NCBI GenBank assembly: GCA_045223835.1
Contig: JBGUZS010000068.1
Span: 1 to 6,323 of the forward strand
Direction of reading: 5' to 3'
Source: UBA1774 sp045223835
Lineage (GTDB): Bacteria > Bacillota > Clostridia > Oscillospirales > Oscillospiraceae
DNA length: 6,323 bases
Within the stretch, counting starts at the first letter, position 1. Each line of letters starts with the position of its first letter. This document shows positions 1 to 6,206 of this stretch, one piece after another. The position numbers and the translations under genes are program-made. The notes under the pieces were generated by a model. That model was not told the origin of the DNA and did not search any database. It saw only the letters and a list, made by a program, of their open reading frames with translations.

Positions 1-504
1 ATGGAAGAAGCAGATGCCCGGGTCTTTACCGATGAAGAGATCGCACAAGGTTGGCATACGGATATCTCCAAATATTTGGCAAGACTCCAGGATCAGTCTG
101 CGGGAAAATGTGTTTCACTGACAGCCGTATATCAAGGACAGCTTGCCGGGTATGTGAGTGTATACATAACAGGGCTCAGCGGTGCGTTCAGCGGAAAAGG
201 ATTGCCCGAGATTGTTGATTTCGGTGTATTGGAAAAATACCAGAGAAAAGGAATCGGCGGCAGACTGATGGATACTGCGGAAGAGATTGCCGGGAAATAT
301 GCAGACACTGTATGGCTTGGCGTCGGACTTCACAGCGGGTATGGAAGTGCCCAGCGAATGTATGTCAAACGAGGCTATATCCCGGATGGGACGGGTGTCT
401 GGTATCAGAATAAACCTTGTGCGCAATACGAAACGGAAATTGCAAATGATGATAATCTCGTGCTTTTCCTATCTAAGAAATTAAAACGGCAAGACGAAAA
501 ATAA
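1..504 (+). CDS. GNAT family N-acetyltransferase (5' end probably outside window)
   Basis: This is a GNAT-fold acetyltransferase, expected to move an acetyl group from acetyl-CoA to an amine; the substrate cannot be read from sequence. The acetyl-CoA pyrophosphate loop is the QRKGIGGRLM segment at residues 81-90 (R/Q-x-x-G-x-G/A motif), preceded by the beta-4 strand EIVDFGVLEKY (70-80). The motif-B region GYGSAQRMYVKRGYIPDG (113-130) has the Tyr (Y121) often seen near the catalytic site. The C-terminal LVLFLSKKL resembles the closing strand of this clostridial subfamily. The first ATG is the first base of the window, so no ribosome binding site can be seen. Relatives I recall carry a few more residues before this Met (an 'IRK' strand), so the true start is probably upstream and this Met internal. 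The family call is secure; the start is not. The next gene begins 71 bases downstream. Confidence 0.85.
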   Translation: MEEADARVFTDEEIAQGWHTDISKYLARLQDQSAGKCVSLTAVYQGQLAGYVSVYITGLSGAFSGKGLPEIVDFGVLEKYQRKGIGGRLMDTAEEIAGKYADTVWLGVGLHSGYGSAQRMYVKRGYIPDGTGVWYQNKPCAQYETEIANDDNLVLFLSKKLKRQDEK

Positions 505-564
505 TCTTACAAATTCCAGCTTGTCGGGATATCGCTACATCAAGATTTTGACAAAAGAAGAAAC

Positions 565-570
565 AGGAGG
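565..570 (+). promoter_or_regulatory. Ribosome binding site for the C39-like gene
   Basis: A perfect AGGAGG sits five bases before a GTG at 576. It fixes a non-ATG start for the downstream gene, whose first residues (MKKAIRILL) read as a typical membrane anchor. Confidence 0.8.
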
Positions 571-575
571 ACGTT

Positions 576-1232
576 GTGAAAAAGGCAATCCGAATACTTT
601 TGATACTGCTCGCACTGATTATCGTCGTATCAGCCGGACTTCTGGTCAGGATGAAGATCCGGACCGACAGGATATTGAACGACTACGCCGCGATCTACGA
701 TGCCGAAAAATACAGAACGCCGGTATGCGCGGAGGGCGTGGAGGTGATCACCCAGGACGTGTCCTGCGGATACGCCTGCATTGAGATGTTTTCCGCCTGG
801 AACGGAGGGAATCTGACGGAGGAGGATCTGTACGCCGAATACGGCAAGGTCGTCACTTCGACCGGAGGCAGGTTCTGCGAGGAGATGAACAAGCGATTCC
901 CGGAGTATACCACGACCATGCACCGGTACATGACCAACACCGAGCTCATCGACGCCGCGTATGAAAACCTATCGAACGGTATTCCGGTCCCCTTCGAGTG
1001 GGCGGCCAAATACGGCGACGTATGGACCCTCCACTATTCCCTGATGACCGGGATGGATATCCCGAGCGACAGGGTCACGGTGGCCAATCCCTATGGATAT
1101 ATGGAGGAAATAACGGTAGAGGAGTTCCTGCGGCGCACCAGCTTCGAAGCCTATGAGGGCATGCCGTTCTATATCAAGCTGGCGTTTGCCGCAGGCGTGT
1201 TCGAGAAAAACACCATTTTTACCGTCCGATGA
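576..1232 (+). CDS. Membrane-anchored C39-like (papain-fold) cysteine peptidase domain protein
   Basis: The 218-residue product starts with a short basic segment (MKKAIR) and one hydrophobic helix (about residues 5-25) without a clear cleavage site. It is therefore probably a signal-anchored protein with its domain outside the membrane. The soluble part matches the C39-like peptidase plan: Q60 then C64 in QDVSCGYAC (oxyanion Gln and nucleophile Cys), H153 in TLHYSLMTGMD, and N171 in VANPYG. The spacing and the 'HYxxxTGxD...DPY' layout are typical of Peptidase_C39_2 proteins, with Asn where many have Asp. Further cysteines at 51, 68 and 101 could form disulfides. There is no ABC transporter or GG-leader peptide nearby, so a bacteriocin-processing role is not supported; cell-wall or peptide cleavage, or a binding-only role, is possible. 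The GTG start is chosen because of AGGAGG five bases upstream. Substrate unknown. Confidence 0.7.
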   Translation: MKKAIRILLILLALIIVVSAGLLVRMKIRTDRILNDYAAIYDAEKYRTPVCAEGVEVITQDVSCGYACIEMFSAWNGGNLTEEDLYAEYGKVVTSTGGRFCEEMNKRFPEYTTTMHRYMTNTELIDAAYENLSNGIPVPFEWAAKYGDVWTLHYSLMTGMDIPSDRVTVANPYGYMEEITVEEFLRRTSFEAYEGMPFYIKLAFAAGVFEKNTIFTVR

Positions 1233-1266
1233 GCGGGCAAGATGCTGTAATGATACGGAGAACCTA

Positions 1267-1413
1267 ATGAAACATATCATTCCGAACAAATATAGTCGAA
1301 TGAAAGAAGACCGCAGCGATAAAGGAACACCCATCACGATCGAAAACGGAGTGCTTACGGAGGAAGCACCGGATCGTCTGATGGAGTATGTCCTGACGGA
1401 CGAATTGGATTGA
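1267..1413 (+). CDS. Small hypothetical ORF (48 aa)
   Basis: I do not recognise this product. It begins MKHIIPNKYSRMKEDRSDKG and ends in an acidic tail (EYVLTDELD). It has no transmembrane segment, no cysteines and no recognisable motif. A GGAG at 1257-1260 lies six bases before the ATG, which makes translation plausible. It starts 34 bases after the C39-like gene and stops 50 bases before the nitroreductase start. It could be a genuine small protein, or the 5' remnant of a longer gene, like the stubs at 2222-2281 and 5907-6071. The evidence is only an open frame with a ribosome binding site. Confidence 0.35.
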   Translation: MKHIIPNKYSRMKEDRSDKGTPITIENGVLTEEAPDRLMEYVLTDELD

Positions 1414-1450
1414 TCCTATCGTCAACAGCTTTGAAAAGAATAAATTATAT

Positions 1451-1456
1451 GGAGGG
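1451..1456 (+). promoter_or_regulatory. Ribosome binding site that sets the nitroreductase start
   Basis: GGAGGG lies seven bases before a GTG at 1464. The same frame stays open upstream to a TTG at 1410 and contains an ATG at 1449, but the TTG has no good ribosome binding site and the ATG overlaps this one. The GTG also places the RHSVRQY motif at residues 11-17, the usual position in nitroreductases. Confidence 0.75.
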
Positions 1457-1463
1457 CCAAATC

Positions 1464-2132
1464 GTGGAAAACATACTGGAGCTGATGAAATCGCGCCACA
1501 GCGTGAGGCAGTACCTGGATAAACCGATCCCGGCAGACATCCGGGAAAAGCTGGACGCATACACCCTGGAATTGAATACAACAGGCGGTCTCCATATACA
1601 GATCCTGTACGATGAACCCGAATGCTTTCGCTCCCGTATGGCCAAATACGGACGCTTCGAAAACTGCGCTAATTATATTGCCATGGTTGGGCAGAAAGCG
1701 CCGGATCTGGATGAGCGATGCGGGTATTATGGTGAGCTGTTAGTTCTGAAAGCTCAGGAGCTTGGATTGAACACATGCTGGGTCGCCCTGACTCACGGGA
1801 AAAGCAAAGCGAAGCTTGGAGACGGTGAACGGGAGGTGATCCTCATCTCCCTCGGATACGGGAAAACCCAGGGCAGTGAACGAAAGAGCAAGCCGCTTTC
1901 CGCGGTCAGCAATATTTCGGAAGACAGCCCCAATTGGTTCAGACGGGGCGTCGAGGCGGCCTTGCTGGCGCCGACGGCGACCAATCAGCAGAAGTTTAGC
2001 TTCAGTCTGCAGGATGGCGGCGTGGCTGCTAAGACCGGCCTTATCGGTCCCTGCCTCAAAGTCGATCTGGGCATAGTCAAATGCCATTTTGAACTCGGCG
2101 CAGGAAAGGAAAACTTCCGTTGGGCAGAGTAA
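1464..2132 (+). CDS. Nitroreductase family protein, TM1586-like
   Basis: The 222-residue product is an FMN-dependent oxidoreductase of the nitroreductase fold, expected to be cytoplasmic and to use NAD(P)H; the substrate is unknown. The N-terminal RHSVRQY (residues 11-17) is the classical FMN-phosphate-binding motif. GYYGELLVLKAQELGLNTCW (87-106) is the conserved helix-turn-strand near the flavin. APTATNQQKF (169-178) corresponds to the 'APSxxNxQP' motif, which in ordinary nitroreductases lies shortly after the Arg-rich motif. Here it is in the C-terminal half, as in the TM1586 group (putative TM nitroreductase domain), whose fold I recall as a fused pseudo-dimer. The closing stretch DLGIVKCHFELGAGKENF (201-218) is also typical of that group. 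The start is the GTG behind GGAGGG. It stands alone, with 184 bases before the MFS gene. Confidence 0.8.
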   Translation: MENILELMKSRHSVRQYLDKPIPADIREKLDAYTLELNTTGGLHIQILYDEPECFRSRMAKYGRFENCANYIAMVGQKAPDLDERCGYYGELLVLKAQELGLNTCWVALTHGKSKAKLGDGEREVILISLGYGKTQGSERKSKPLSAVSNISEDSPNWFRRGVEAALLAPTATNQQKFSFSLQDGGVAAKTGLIGPCLKVDLGIVKCHFELGAGKENFRWAE

Positions 2133-2221
2133 GCAGGGGAACTGGTGAAGAGCCGGGTTTCATACAGTTTCCTCATTGGACATCGGCTGGAAAACATAGG
2201 AAATCGCGAGGTATCATAATA

Positions 2222-2281
2222 ATGAGGTCACTCCTTGTCAAAGACACGACACGTGCGGAGCGGGAGAAGATTGTACATTGA
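2222..2281 (+). pseudogene. N-terminal stub of a small clostridial protein
   Basis: A 19-codon frame encodes MRSLLVKDTTRAEREKIVH and then stops. GAGG at 2208-2211 precedes the ATG by ten bases. The pattern LVKDTTxxEREKIV matches, from memory, the beginning of a small clostridial protein family of roughly 50-65 residues that is often given misleading names in databases. If one base is skipped after codon 19, the next frame continues ERIGSIGICKVEHE and stops at 2322, inside the MFS start region, so a frameshift is possible. The rest of the family's usual length is absent. The stub lies in the gap between the nitroreductase and MFS genes. Apart from it I see nothing convincing in 2133-2316: no terminator with a T-run and no well-spaced promoter boxes. 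Confidence 0.35.
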
Positions 2282-2316
2282 AAGAATTGGCTCAATCGGG
2301 ATTTGTAAGGTAGAAC

Positions 2317-3519
2317 ATGAATAAGAAAAGGACTATATCGGGAGCGATTGCATTTATAACCCTGATGGGGATCGTGAGTCTGTTTTCAGACTTAACCCAT
2401 GAAGGCGCCAGAAGCATATTGGGCGAATACTTAAGCCTTGCGGGCGCATCCGCCGCTGCCATCGGATTCGTATCCGGTATAGGCGAATTATGCGGGTATT
2501 CGCTGCGGCTGATTTCCGGATTGATAGCCGATAAGACGAAGAAATACTGGACACTTGTTATCGCGGGCTATGTCATTCAAGTACTGGCAATCCCCGCACT
2601 GGCTCTTGTACCGGAACATGGGTGGGTTTGGGCCTGCGGTCTTGTGATTCTGGAGCGGGTCGGAAAAGCAGTTAAGAAGCCTGCCAAAAACACGCTGGTC
2701 AGCTTTGCGGCAAGCGAGATCGGAACCGGAAAAGGCTTTGCCTATCAGGAATTTCTGGACCAGCTCGGCGCATTTCTCGGGCCGATACTGCTCTTCGTTA
2801 CGGCTCTTGTAAAAGGTACGGACGACCTCTTTCAAACATACAGGATCTCCTTTGCGGTACTGCTCGTTCCTGCATTGATTACCATAGCGCTTGTTTTGGC
2901 GGCAAAGATTAAGTATCCCGATCCGGAGATGTTTGAAAAGCAGGAAGATAAACCGGAGAACTTTCGGTTTGGGAAGTCATTTGCTCTATTCATGGCGTCC
3001 ATCTGCTTTTTTGCCTTCGGCTTTGCCGACTTCACCTTGATCACACTTCATGCAGCCAATACGGGAGCGTTTCCAGAATCCACGCTGAGTCTGCTCTATG
3101 CAGCAGCAATGGCGGTGGATGCCTTTGCTGCGCTGTTCTTCGGCTGGCTTTTCGATAGAATCGGGCTGAAAGCACTGATCATTTCTACGCTGTGCAGCAC
3201 CTTCTTCTCCTGTTTTATTTTCATGACCGGAAATGCCCGGATAATCGGAATCGGGATTATCCTGTGGGGAATCGGAATAGGCGCGCAGGAAAGTATTATG
3301 AAGGCAGCTGTCAGCGGAATGGTCCCCCGTTCCATGCGAAGTACGGGCTTCGGTATTTTTGAGACAGGCTTCGGTATTGCGTGGTTTCTGGGAAGTTGGC
3401 TCCTCGGTGCCTTGTATGATTTGAATCCAATGTATCTTGTTGTCGTATCTGTAGCATCACAGCTTCTGGCAATTGCGTTTTATGCCATGTGCCTTCGCTG
3501 CAACAGGATAGAACGCTAA
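2317..3519 (+). CDS. Major facilitator superfamily (MFS) transporter
   Basis: The 400-residue, very hydrophobic product has the usual size and two-halves layout of an MFS permease with about 12 membrane helices. A motif-A-like loop between helices 2 and 3 reads GLIADKTKKYW (68-78), and its counterpart between helices 8 and 9 reads GWLFDRIGLK (276-285). A charged central loop (about 200-220, PDPEMFEKQEDKPENFRFGK) separates the halves. The N-terminal signature SLFSDLTHEGARSI (21-34) is shared by a broad family of uncharacterised MFS permeases. E113, R114 and K117 in ILERVGKAVKKPAKN (111-125) are charged residues at a membrane boundary, resembling the 'RxGkaxRxPxr' loop of this group. The substrate cannot be assigned; drug or metabolite export is a family-level guess. 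AAGG at 2307-2310 precedes the ATG by six bases. No regulator gene is adjacent. Confidence 0.87.
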   Translation: MNKKRTISGAIAFITLMGIVSLFSDLTHEGARSILGEYLSLAGASAAAIGFVSGIGELCGYSLRLISGLIADKTKKYWTLVIAGYVIQVLAIPALALVPEHGWVWACGLVILERVGKAVKKPAKNTLVSFAASEIGTGKGFAYQEFLDQLGAFLGPILLFVTALVKGTDDLFQTYRISFAVLLVPALITIALVLAAKIKYPDPEMFEKQEDKPENFRFGKSFALFMASICFFAFGFADFTLITLHAANTGAFPESTLSLLYAAAMAVDAFAALFFGWLFDRIGLKALIISTLCSTFFSCFIFMTGNARIIGIGIILWGIGIGAQESIMKAAVSGMVPRSMRSTGFGIFETGFGIAWFLGSWLLGALYDLNPMYLVVVSVASQLLAIAFYAMCLRCNRIER

Positions 3520-3580
3520 AAATTCCGGTTTATCGGGTCTGCCGTTAGGTTAAGAAGCAGCCATGGTCAAATTGTTACAC

Positions 3581-3586
3581 AGGAGG
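3581..3586 (+). promoter_or_regulatory. Ribosome binding site for the AmmeMemoRadiSam fusion gene
   Basis: A perfect AGGAGG lies seven bases before the ATG at 3594. I find no convincing promoter boxes in the 74 bases between the MFS stop and this gene. Confidence 0.75.
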
Positions 3587-3593
3587 CAATACT

Positions 3594-4979
3594 ATGTCGA
3601 TACTTGCTGCGTTCATGGTCCCGCACCCGCCCATGATCGTCCCAGAGATTGGGAAGGGAAGCGAGAAACAGGTCACAGATACGACTTTAGCGTATGATCG
3701 GGTCGCAGATGAAGTGGCCGCCCTGGAGCCGGACACGCTGATCATCACCAGCCCCCACGCCGTGATGTACGCGGACTACTTCCACATTTCCCCCGGAAAG
3801 GCTGCGGCAGGCTCCTTTCGGCAGTTCCGCGCGCCTGGCGTCCGCTTCACGGAGCAGTACGATACGGAGCTGGTGAACCGCATCTGTGCACTGTCGGACG
3901 AGGCCGGTTTTCCTGCGGGGACGCTGGGGGAGAGGGAAGCGGCGCTCGATCACGGGACCATGGTCCCTCTGTGGTTCATCCGAAAGAAGTTCGGCGGTGG
4001 GAAGATCGTGCGGATCGGCCTGTCAGGCCTGTCGCTGACCGATCACTATCGCCTGGGGCAGATCGTCGCCCGGGCCGTGGAGGATACCGGGACGCGGGCG
4101 GCGTTTATCGCCAGCGGTGACCTTTCCCACAAACTCCAGGAATACGGGCCCTATGGGTTCGCCAAGGAAGGGCCTGAATACGATCGGAGGATCATGGATG
4201 TCTGCAATCGGGCGGCCTTCGGGGAGCTGTTCGACTTTGACGAAACGTTTTGCGATAAAGCAGCGGAATGCGGCCATCGGTCCTTTGTGATCATGGCCGG
4301 GGCGTTGGATGGCCTCAGCGTAAAGGCCACGGTCCTGTGCCATCAGGACGTGACTGGCGTGGGCTACGGGATCTGTACGTTCTATCCGGAGGGAACGGAC
4401 CCGAATCGGCATTTTTTGAAAGCATATCAGGAAAAGGCGGAGCGGGAATGCCTCGAACGTGCGGAAAAGAGCGATCCGTACGTCAGGCTGGCGCGGGCTT
4501 CCGTGGAAAGCTGGGTCCGGCATCACGAGCGCATCTCCGTTCCCGAAGGGCTCCCGGAAGAAATGCTGACGCGGCGGGCAGGCGCATTCGTCTCCCTGCA
4601 CCGCCACGGGCGGCTGCGGGGCTGCATCGGGACGATCATGGCGACGGAGAAAAACATCGCGGAGGAGATCGTCCAGAACGCCGTCAGCGCCTGTTCACGC
4701 GATCCCCGGTTTTCGCCGGTCACTCCCGACGAGCTGAGCACGCTGGAAATCAGCGTGGATGTTCTTGGGGAGTTGGAGAGCATCGACTCCCCCGATGAGC
4801 TGGACGTGAAACGGTACGGCGTCGTGGTCAGCCATGGACGGAAGCGGGGACTATTACTGCCGAACCTGGACGGCGTGGACACCGTGGAAGAACAGATTCG
4901 CATCGCCCGTCAGAAGGGCGGCATCCGCGAGGGAGAGTCGTACCGGTTGGAGCGGTTCGAAGTGGTACGGCATTATTGA
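3594..4979 (+). CDS. AmmeMemoRadiSam system fusion: LigB/Memo-like domain plus AMMECR1 domain
   Basis: This 461-residue protein joins two parts of the AmmeMemoRadiSam system. Residues 1 to about 268 have the LigB/class III extradiol dioxygenase fold, to which Memo (system protein B) is related. Likely metal-site and catalytic residues are visible: H11 in MVPHPP, H55 in ITSPHA, H120 in LDHGTMVPL, H179 in SGDLSHK, and H228 in ECGHRS. The HPP and DHGTxxPL motifs look more like LigB/DODA-type dioxygenases than canonical Memo. Residues about 290-461 form an AMMECR1 domain (system protein A) with its hallmark LRGCIGT (341-347, Cys344), SRDPRFSPVTPDEL (368-381) and EISVDVL (385-391). No signal peptide, so cytoplasmic. 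The radical SAM partner starts 12 bases after the stop, so co-transcription is near certain. The domains co-occur widely, but the reaction is not established; redox or modification chemistry is inferred. The gene is GC-rich compared with the MFS and GNAT genes. Confidence 0.9.
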   Translation: MSILAAFMVPHPPMIVPEIGKGSEKQVTDTTLAYDRVADEVAALEPDTLIITSPHAVMYADYFHISPGKAAAGSFRQFRAPGVRFTEQYDTELVNRICALSDEAGFPAGTLGEREAALDHGTMVPLWFIRKKFGGGKIVRIGLSGLSLTDHYRLGQIVARAVEDTGTRAAFIASGDLSHKLQEYGPYGFAKEGPEYDRRIMDVCNRAAFGELFDFDETFCDKAAECGHRSFVIMAGALDGLSVKATVLCHQDVTGVGYGICTFYPEGTDPNRHFLKAYQEKAERECLERAEKSDPYVRLARASVESWVRHHERISVPEGLPEEMLTRRAGAFVSLHRHGRLRGCIGTIMATEKNIAEEIVQNAVSACSRDPRFSPVTPDELSTLEISVDVLGELESIDSPDELDVKRYGVVVSHGRKRGLLLPNLDGVDTVEEQIRIARQKGGIREGESYRLERFEVVRHY

Positions 4980-4991
4980 GAGGGACAGCCT

Positions 4992-5840
4992 ATGGCAACC
5001 TGCACTGTATGTTTCCGACACTGCAATATCTCAGAAGGGCAGCTTGGCTTCTGTGGCGGTCGGATGACCAGAGATGGCCGCGTGGAAGCGTACAACTATG
5101 GCCGGATCACCTCCCTGGGATTGGACCCTATCGAGAAAAAACCACTCAAACGGTTCTTCCCCGGCAGCCTGATCCTGTCCGTGGGCAGCTTCGGGTGCAA
5201 TTTGCGCTGCCCCTTCTGCCAGAATCACGAGATCTCCTGGTCCGAGCAGGCCAGGGCATTGGCGAAGACGGCGGAAACCGTCAGCCCCGAGGAGTTGGTT
5301 GACCTTGCCTTGAGAACGCGGCCCCGGGGAAATATCGGCATCGCGTTCACGTACAACGAGCCTTTGATCGGCTATGAGTTCGTGCGGGACACGGCCCGGC
5401 TGGCGAAAGCTGAAGGACTGAAGAACGTGATGGTCACCAACGGAACGGCGGAGTTGGCCGTCCTGGAGGAGCTGAGCCCGTATATCGACGCCATGAACAT
5501 TGACCTGAAGGGATTCACCGATCGTTACTACAGCAAAGTTCTGAGCGGCGATCGGCAGCAGGTCATGGCGTTCATTGAGGCGGCGGTGAAGACTTGTCAC
5601 GTGGAGCTGACGACGCTGATCGTTCCCGGCGAAAACGACGGAGAAGAAGAGATGCGGGAACTATCAAGATGGGTCAGTCGGTTCCGAAACCCGGACGGGG
5701 ACAGCATCCCGCTCCATATCTCCCGGTTTTTCCCCCGGTTCCATATGCAGGATCGGAAAGCGACCGATGTGCGGATCGTCAAATATCTGGCAAGGATCGC
5801 CTCTGAAACGCTGGAACATGTGTATACGGGAAATTGCTGA
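4992..5840 (+). CDS. amrS: AmmeMemoRadiSam system radical SAM enzyme (AmrS)
   Basis: The 282-residue product is a radical SAM enzyme related to pyruvate formate-lyase activating enzymes. The 4Fe-4S cluster motif CNLRCPFC (residues 69-76, CX3CX2C: C69, C73, C76) is intact. SAM-binding and barrel motifs follow: FTYNEPLIGYEF (119-130), VMVTNG (146-151), MNIDLKGF (168-175) and ELTTLIVPGEND (205-216). An N-terminal Cys/His cluster (C4, C7, H10, C11, C21) precedes the core, as is usual in this family, and could hold zinc or another metal centre. The protein ends HVYTGNC, matching the short clostridial form; longer homologues continue with an extra cysteine-rich tail. GAGAGGG at 4978-4984 overlaps the upstream stop and precedes the ATG by seven bases, so the two genes are probably translationally coupled. 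It presumably generates the radical used by the system; its target is unknown. Confidence 0.92.
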   Translation: MATCTVCFRHCNISEGQLGFCGGRMTRDGRVEAYNYGRITSLGLDPIEKKPLKRFFPGSLILSVGSFGCNLRCPFCQNHEISWSEQARALAKTAETVSPEELVDLALRTRPRGNIGIAFTYNEPLIGYEFVRDTARLAKAEGLKNVMVTNGTAELAVLEELSPYIDAMNIDLKGFTDRYYSKVLSGDRQQVMAFIEAAVKTCHVELTTLIVPGENDGEEEMRELSRWVSRFRNPDGDSIPLHISRFFPRFHMQDRKATDVRIVKYLARIASETLEHVYTGNC

Positions 5841-5906
5841 ACTCCGCTGAATAGCGAATTCTATCATAACGGATACTATTTTCAACGAAAAAGAGAGGTG
5901 CCTTCA

Positions 5907-6071
5907 ATGCAGGAGATTAAATGCCCCAACTGCGGTCAGGTCTTTCAGGTGGATGAAAGCGGATACGCCCAGATTGTTCAGCAGATTAGAGACAGGGAAT
6001 TCGCGCAGGAACTGGATCGACGTGAGCAGGAACTGAAGAAAAGAACGGAGAGCGATCTTACGGTATCATGA
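5907..6071 (+). pseudogene. Truncated DUF2130 family protein (N-terminal 54 aa only)
   Basis: The frame begins MQEIKCPNCGQVFQVDESGY and continues into a charged, coiled-coil-like stretch (QQIRDREFAQELDRREQELKKR, about 25-46) before stopping after 54 residues. A CPxCG zinc-knuckle-like start, 'FxVDESGYAxIV', then a long Glu/Lys-rich coil is the standard opening of DUF2130 proteins, which as I recall are around 400 residues. Everything after the first part of the coil is missing, and I find no remaining family sequence before the ASCH gene. A good ribosome binding site (AGAGGTG at 5894-5900, six bases before the ATG) remains, so a short peptide could still be made. It is best read as a gene truncated by deletion, with the junction near codon 47-50. 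The function of the intact family is unknown to me. Confidence 0.7.
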
Positions 6072-6100
6072 ACGAAGGTGCATTGTGAAAGAATGAGGAA

Positions 6101-6129
6101 GCCGACTGCGGCCGGTAACGCAGTCCGGC
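6101..6129 (+). terminator. Hairpin, possible transcription terminator
   Basis: GCCGACTGCG (6101-6110) pairs with CGCAGTCCGGC (6119-6129) around an eight-base loop, giving a ten-pair GC-rich stem with one bulged C. It follows the DUF2130 stub by about 30 bases. The bases after it (ATTTCATATC) are only mildly T-rich, so efficient intrinsic termination is uncertain; it may equally work as an RNA-stabilising structure at the end of the upstream transcript. The rest of 6072-6268 holds only short frames and a weak -10-like TACAAT at 6200-6205 with no good -35. Confidence 0.5.
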
Positions 6130-6206
6130 ATTTCATATCAAAAATAACGAGGGGATGGCGTTTCCGGAGAAAACATGATATGCTTATATAGTCAACAGAT
6201 ACAATT

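Noticed and set aside
487..526. Inverted repeat CGGCAAG/CTTGTCG after the GNAT gene as a terminator
   Set aside because: The stem is seven pairs with a G-T pair and a 26-base loop overlapping the gene end, and there is no T-run after it.
548..553. Perfect TTGACA, a possible -35 box before the C39-like gene
   Set aside because: A -10 box at normal spacing would fall on the start codon region (571-576, ACGTTG), which does not resemble TATAAT, and would leave the ribosome binding site outside the transcript.
2151..2188. Inverted repeat AGCCG/CGGCT after the nitroreductase gene
   Set aside because: Five pairs around a 28-base loop without a T-run is within chance.
4023..4607. 194-codon open frame on the - strand
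   Set aside because: It lies wholly inside the AmmeMemoRadiSam fusion gene, whose + strand product has clear family motifs. Long antisense frames are expected in GC-rich coding DNA, and the translation shows no recognisable domain.
5031..5600. 189-codon open frame on the - strand
   Set aside because: It is a shadow of AmrS, in GC-rich sequence, with no domain-like pattern.
2276..6098. Similar short strings CATTGAAAGAAT (2276-2287) and CATTGTGAAAGAAT (6081-6094) after two gene stubs, as possible deletion or element ends
   Set aside because: The match is short, needs a two-base gap, and has no flanking repeat or inverted partner. Chance is the simpler reading.
6175..6205. TACAAT (6200-6205) with TGATA-like -35 as an ASCH promoter
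   Set aside because: The -35 match is poor and the spacer would be about 19 bases. It is too weak to list as a promoter.
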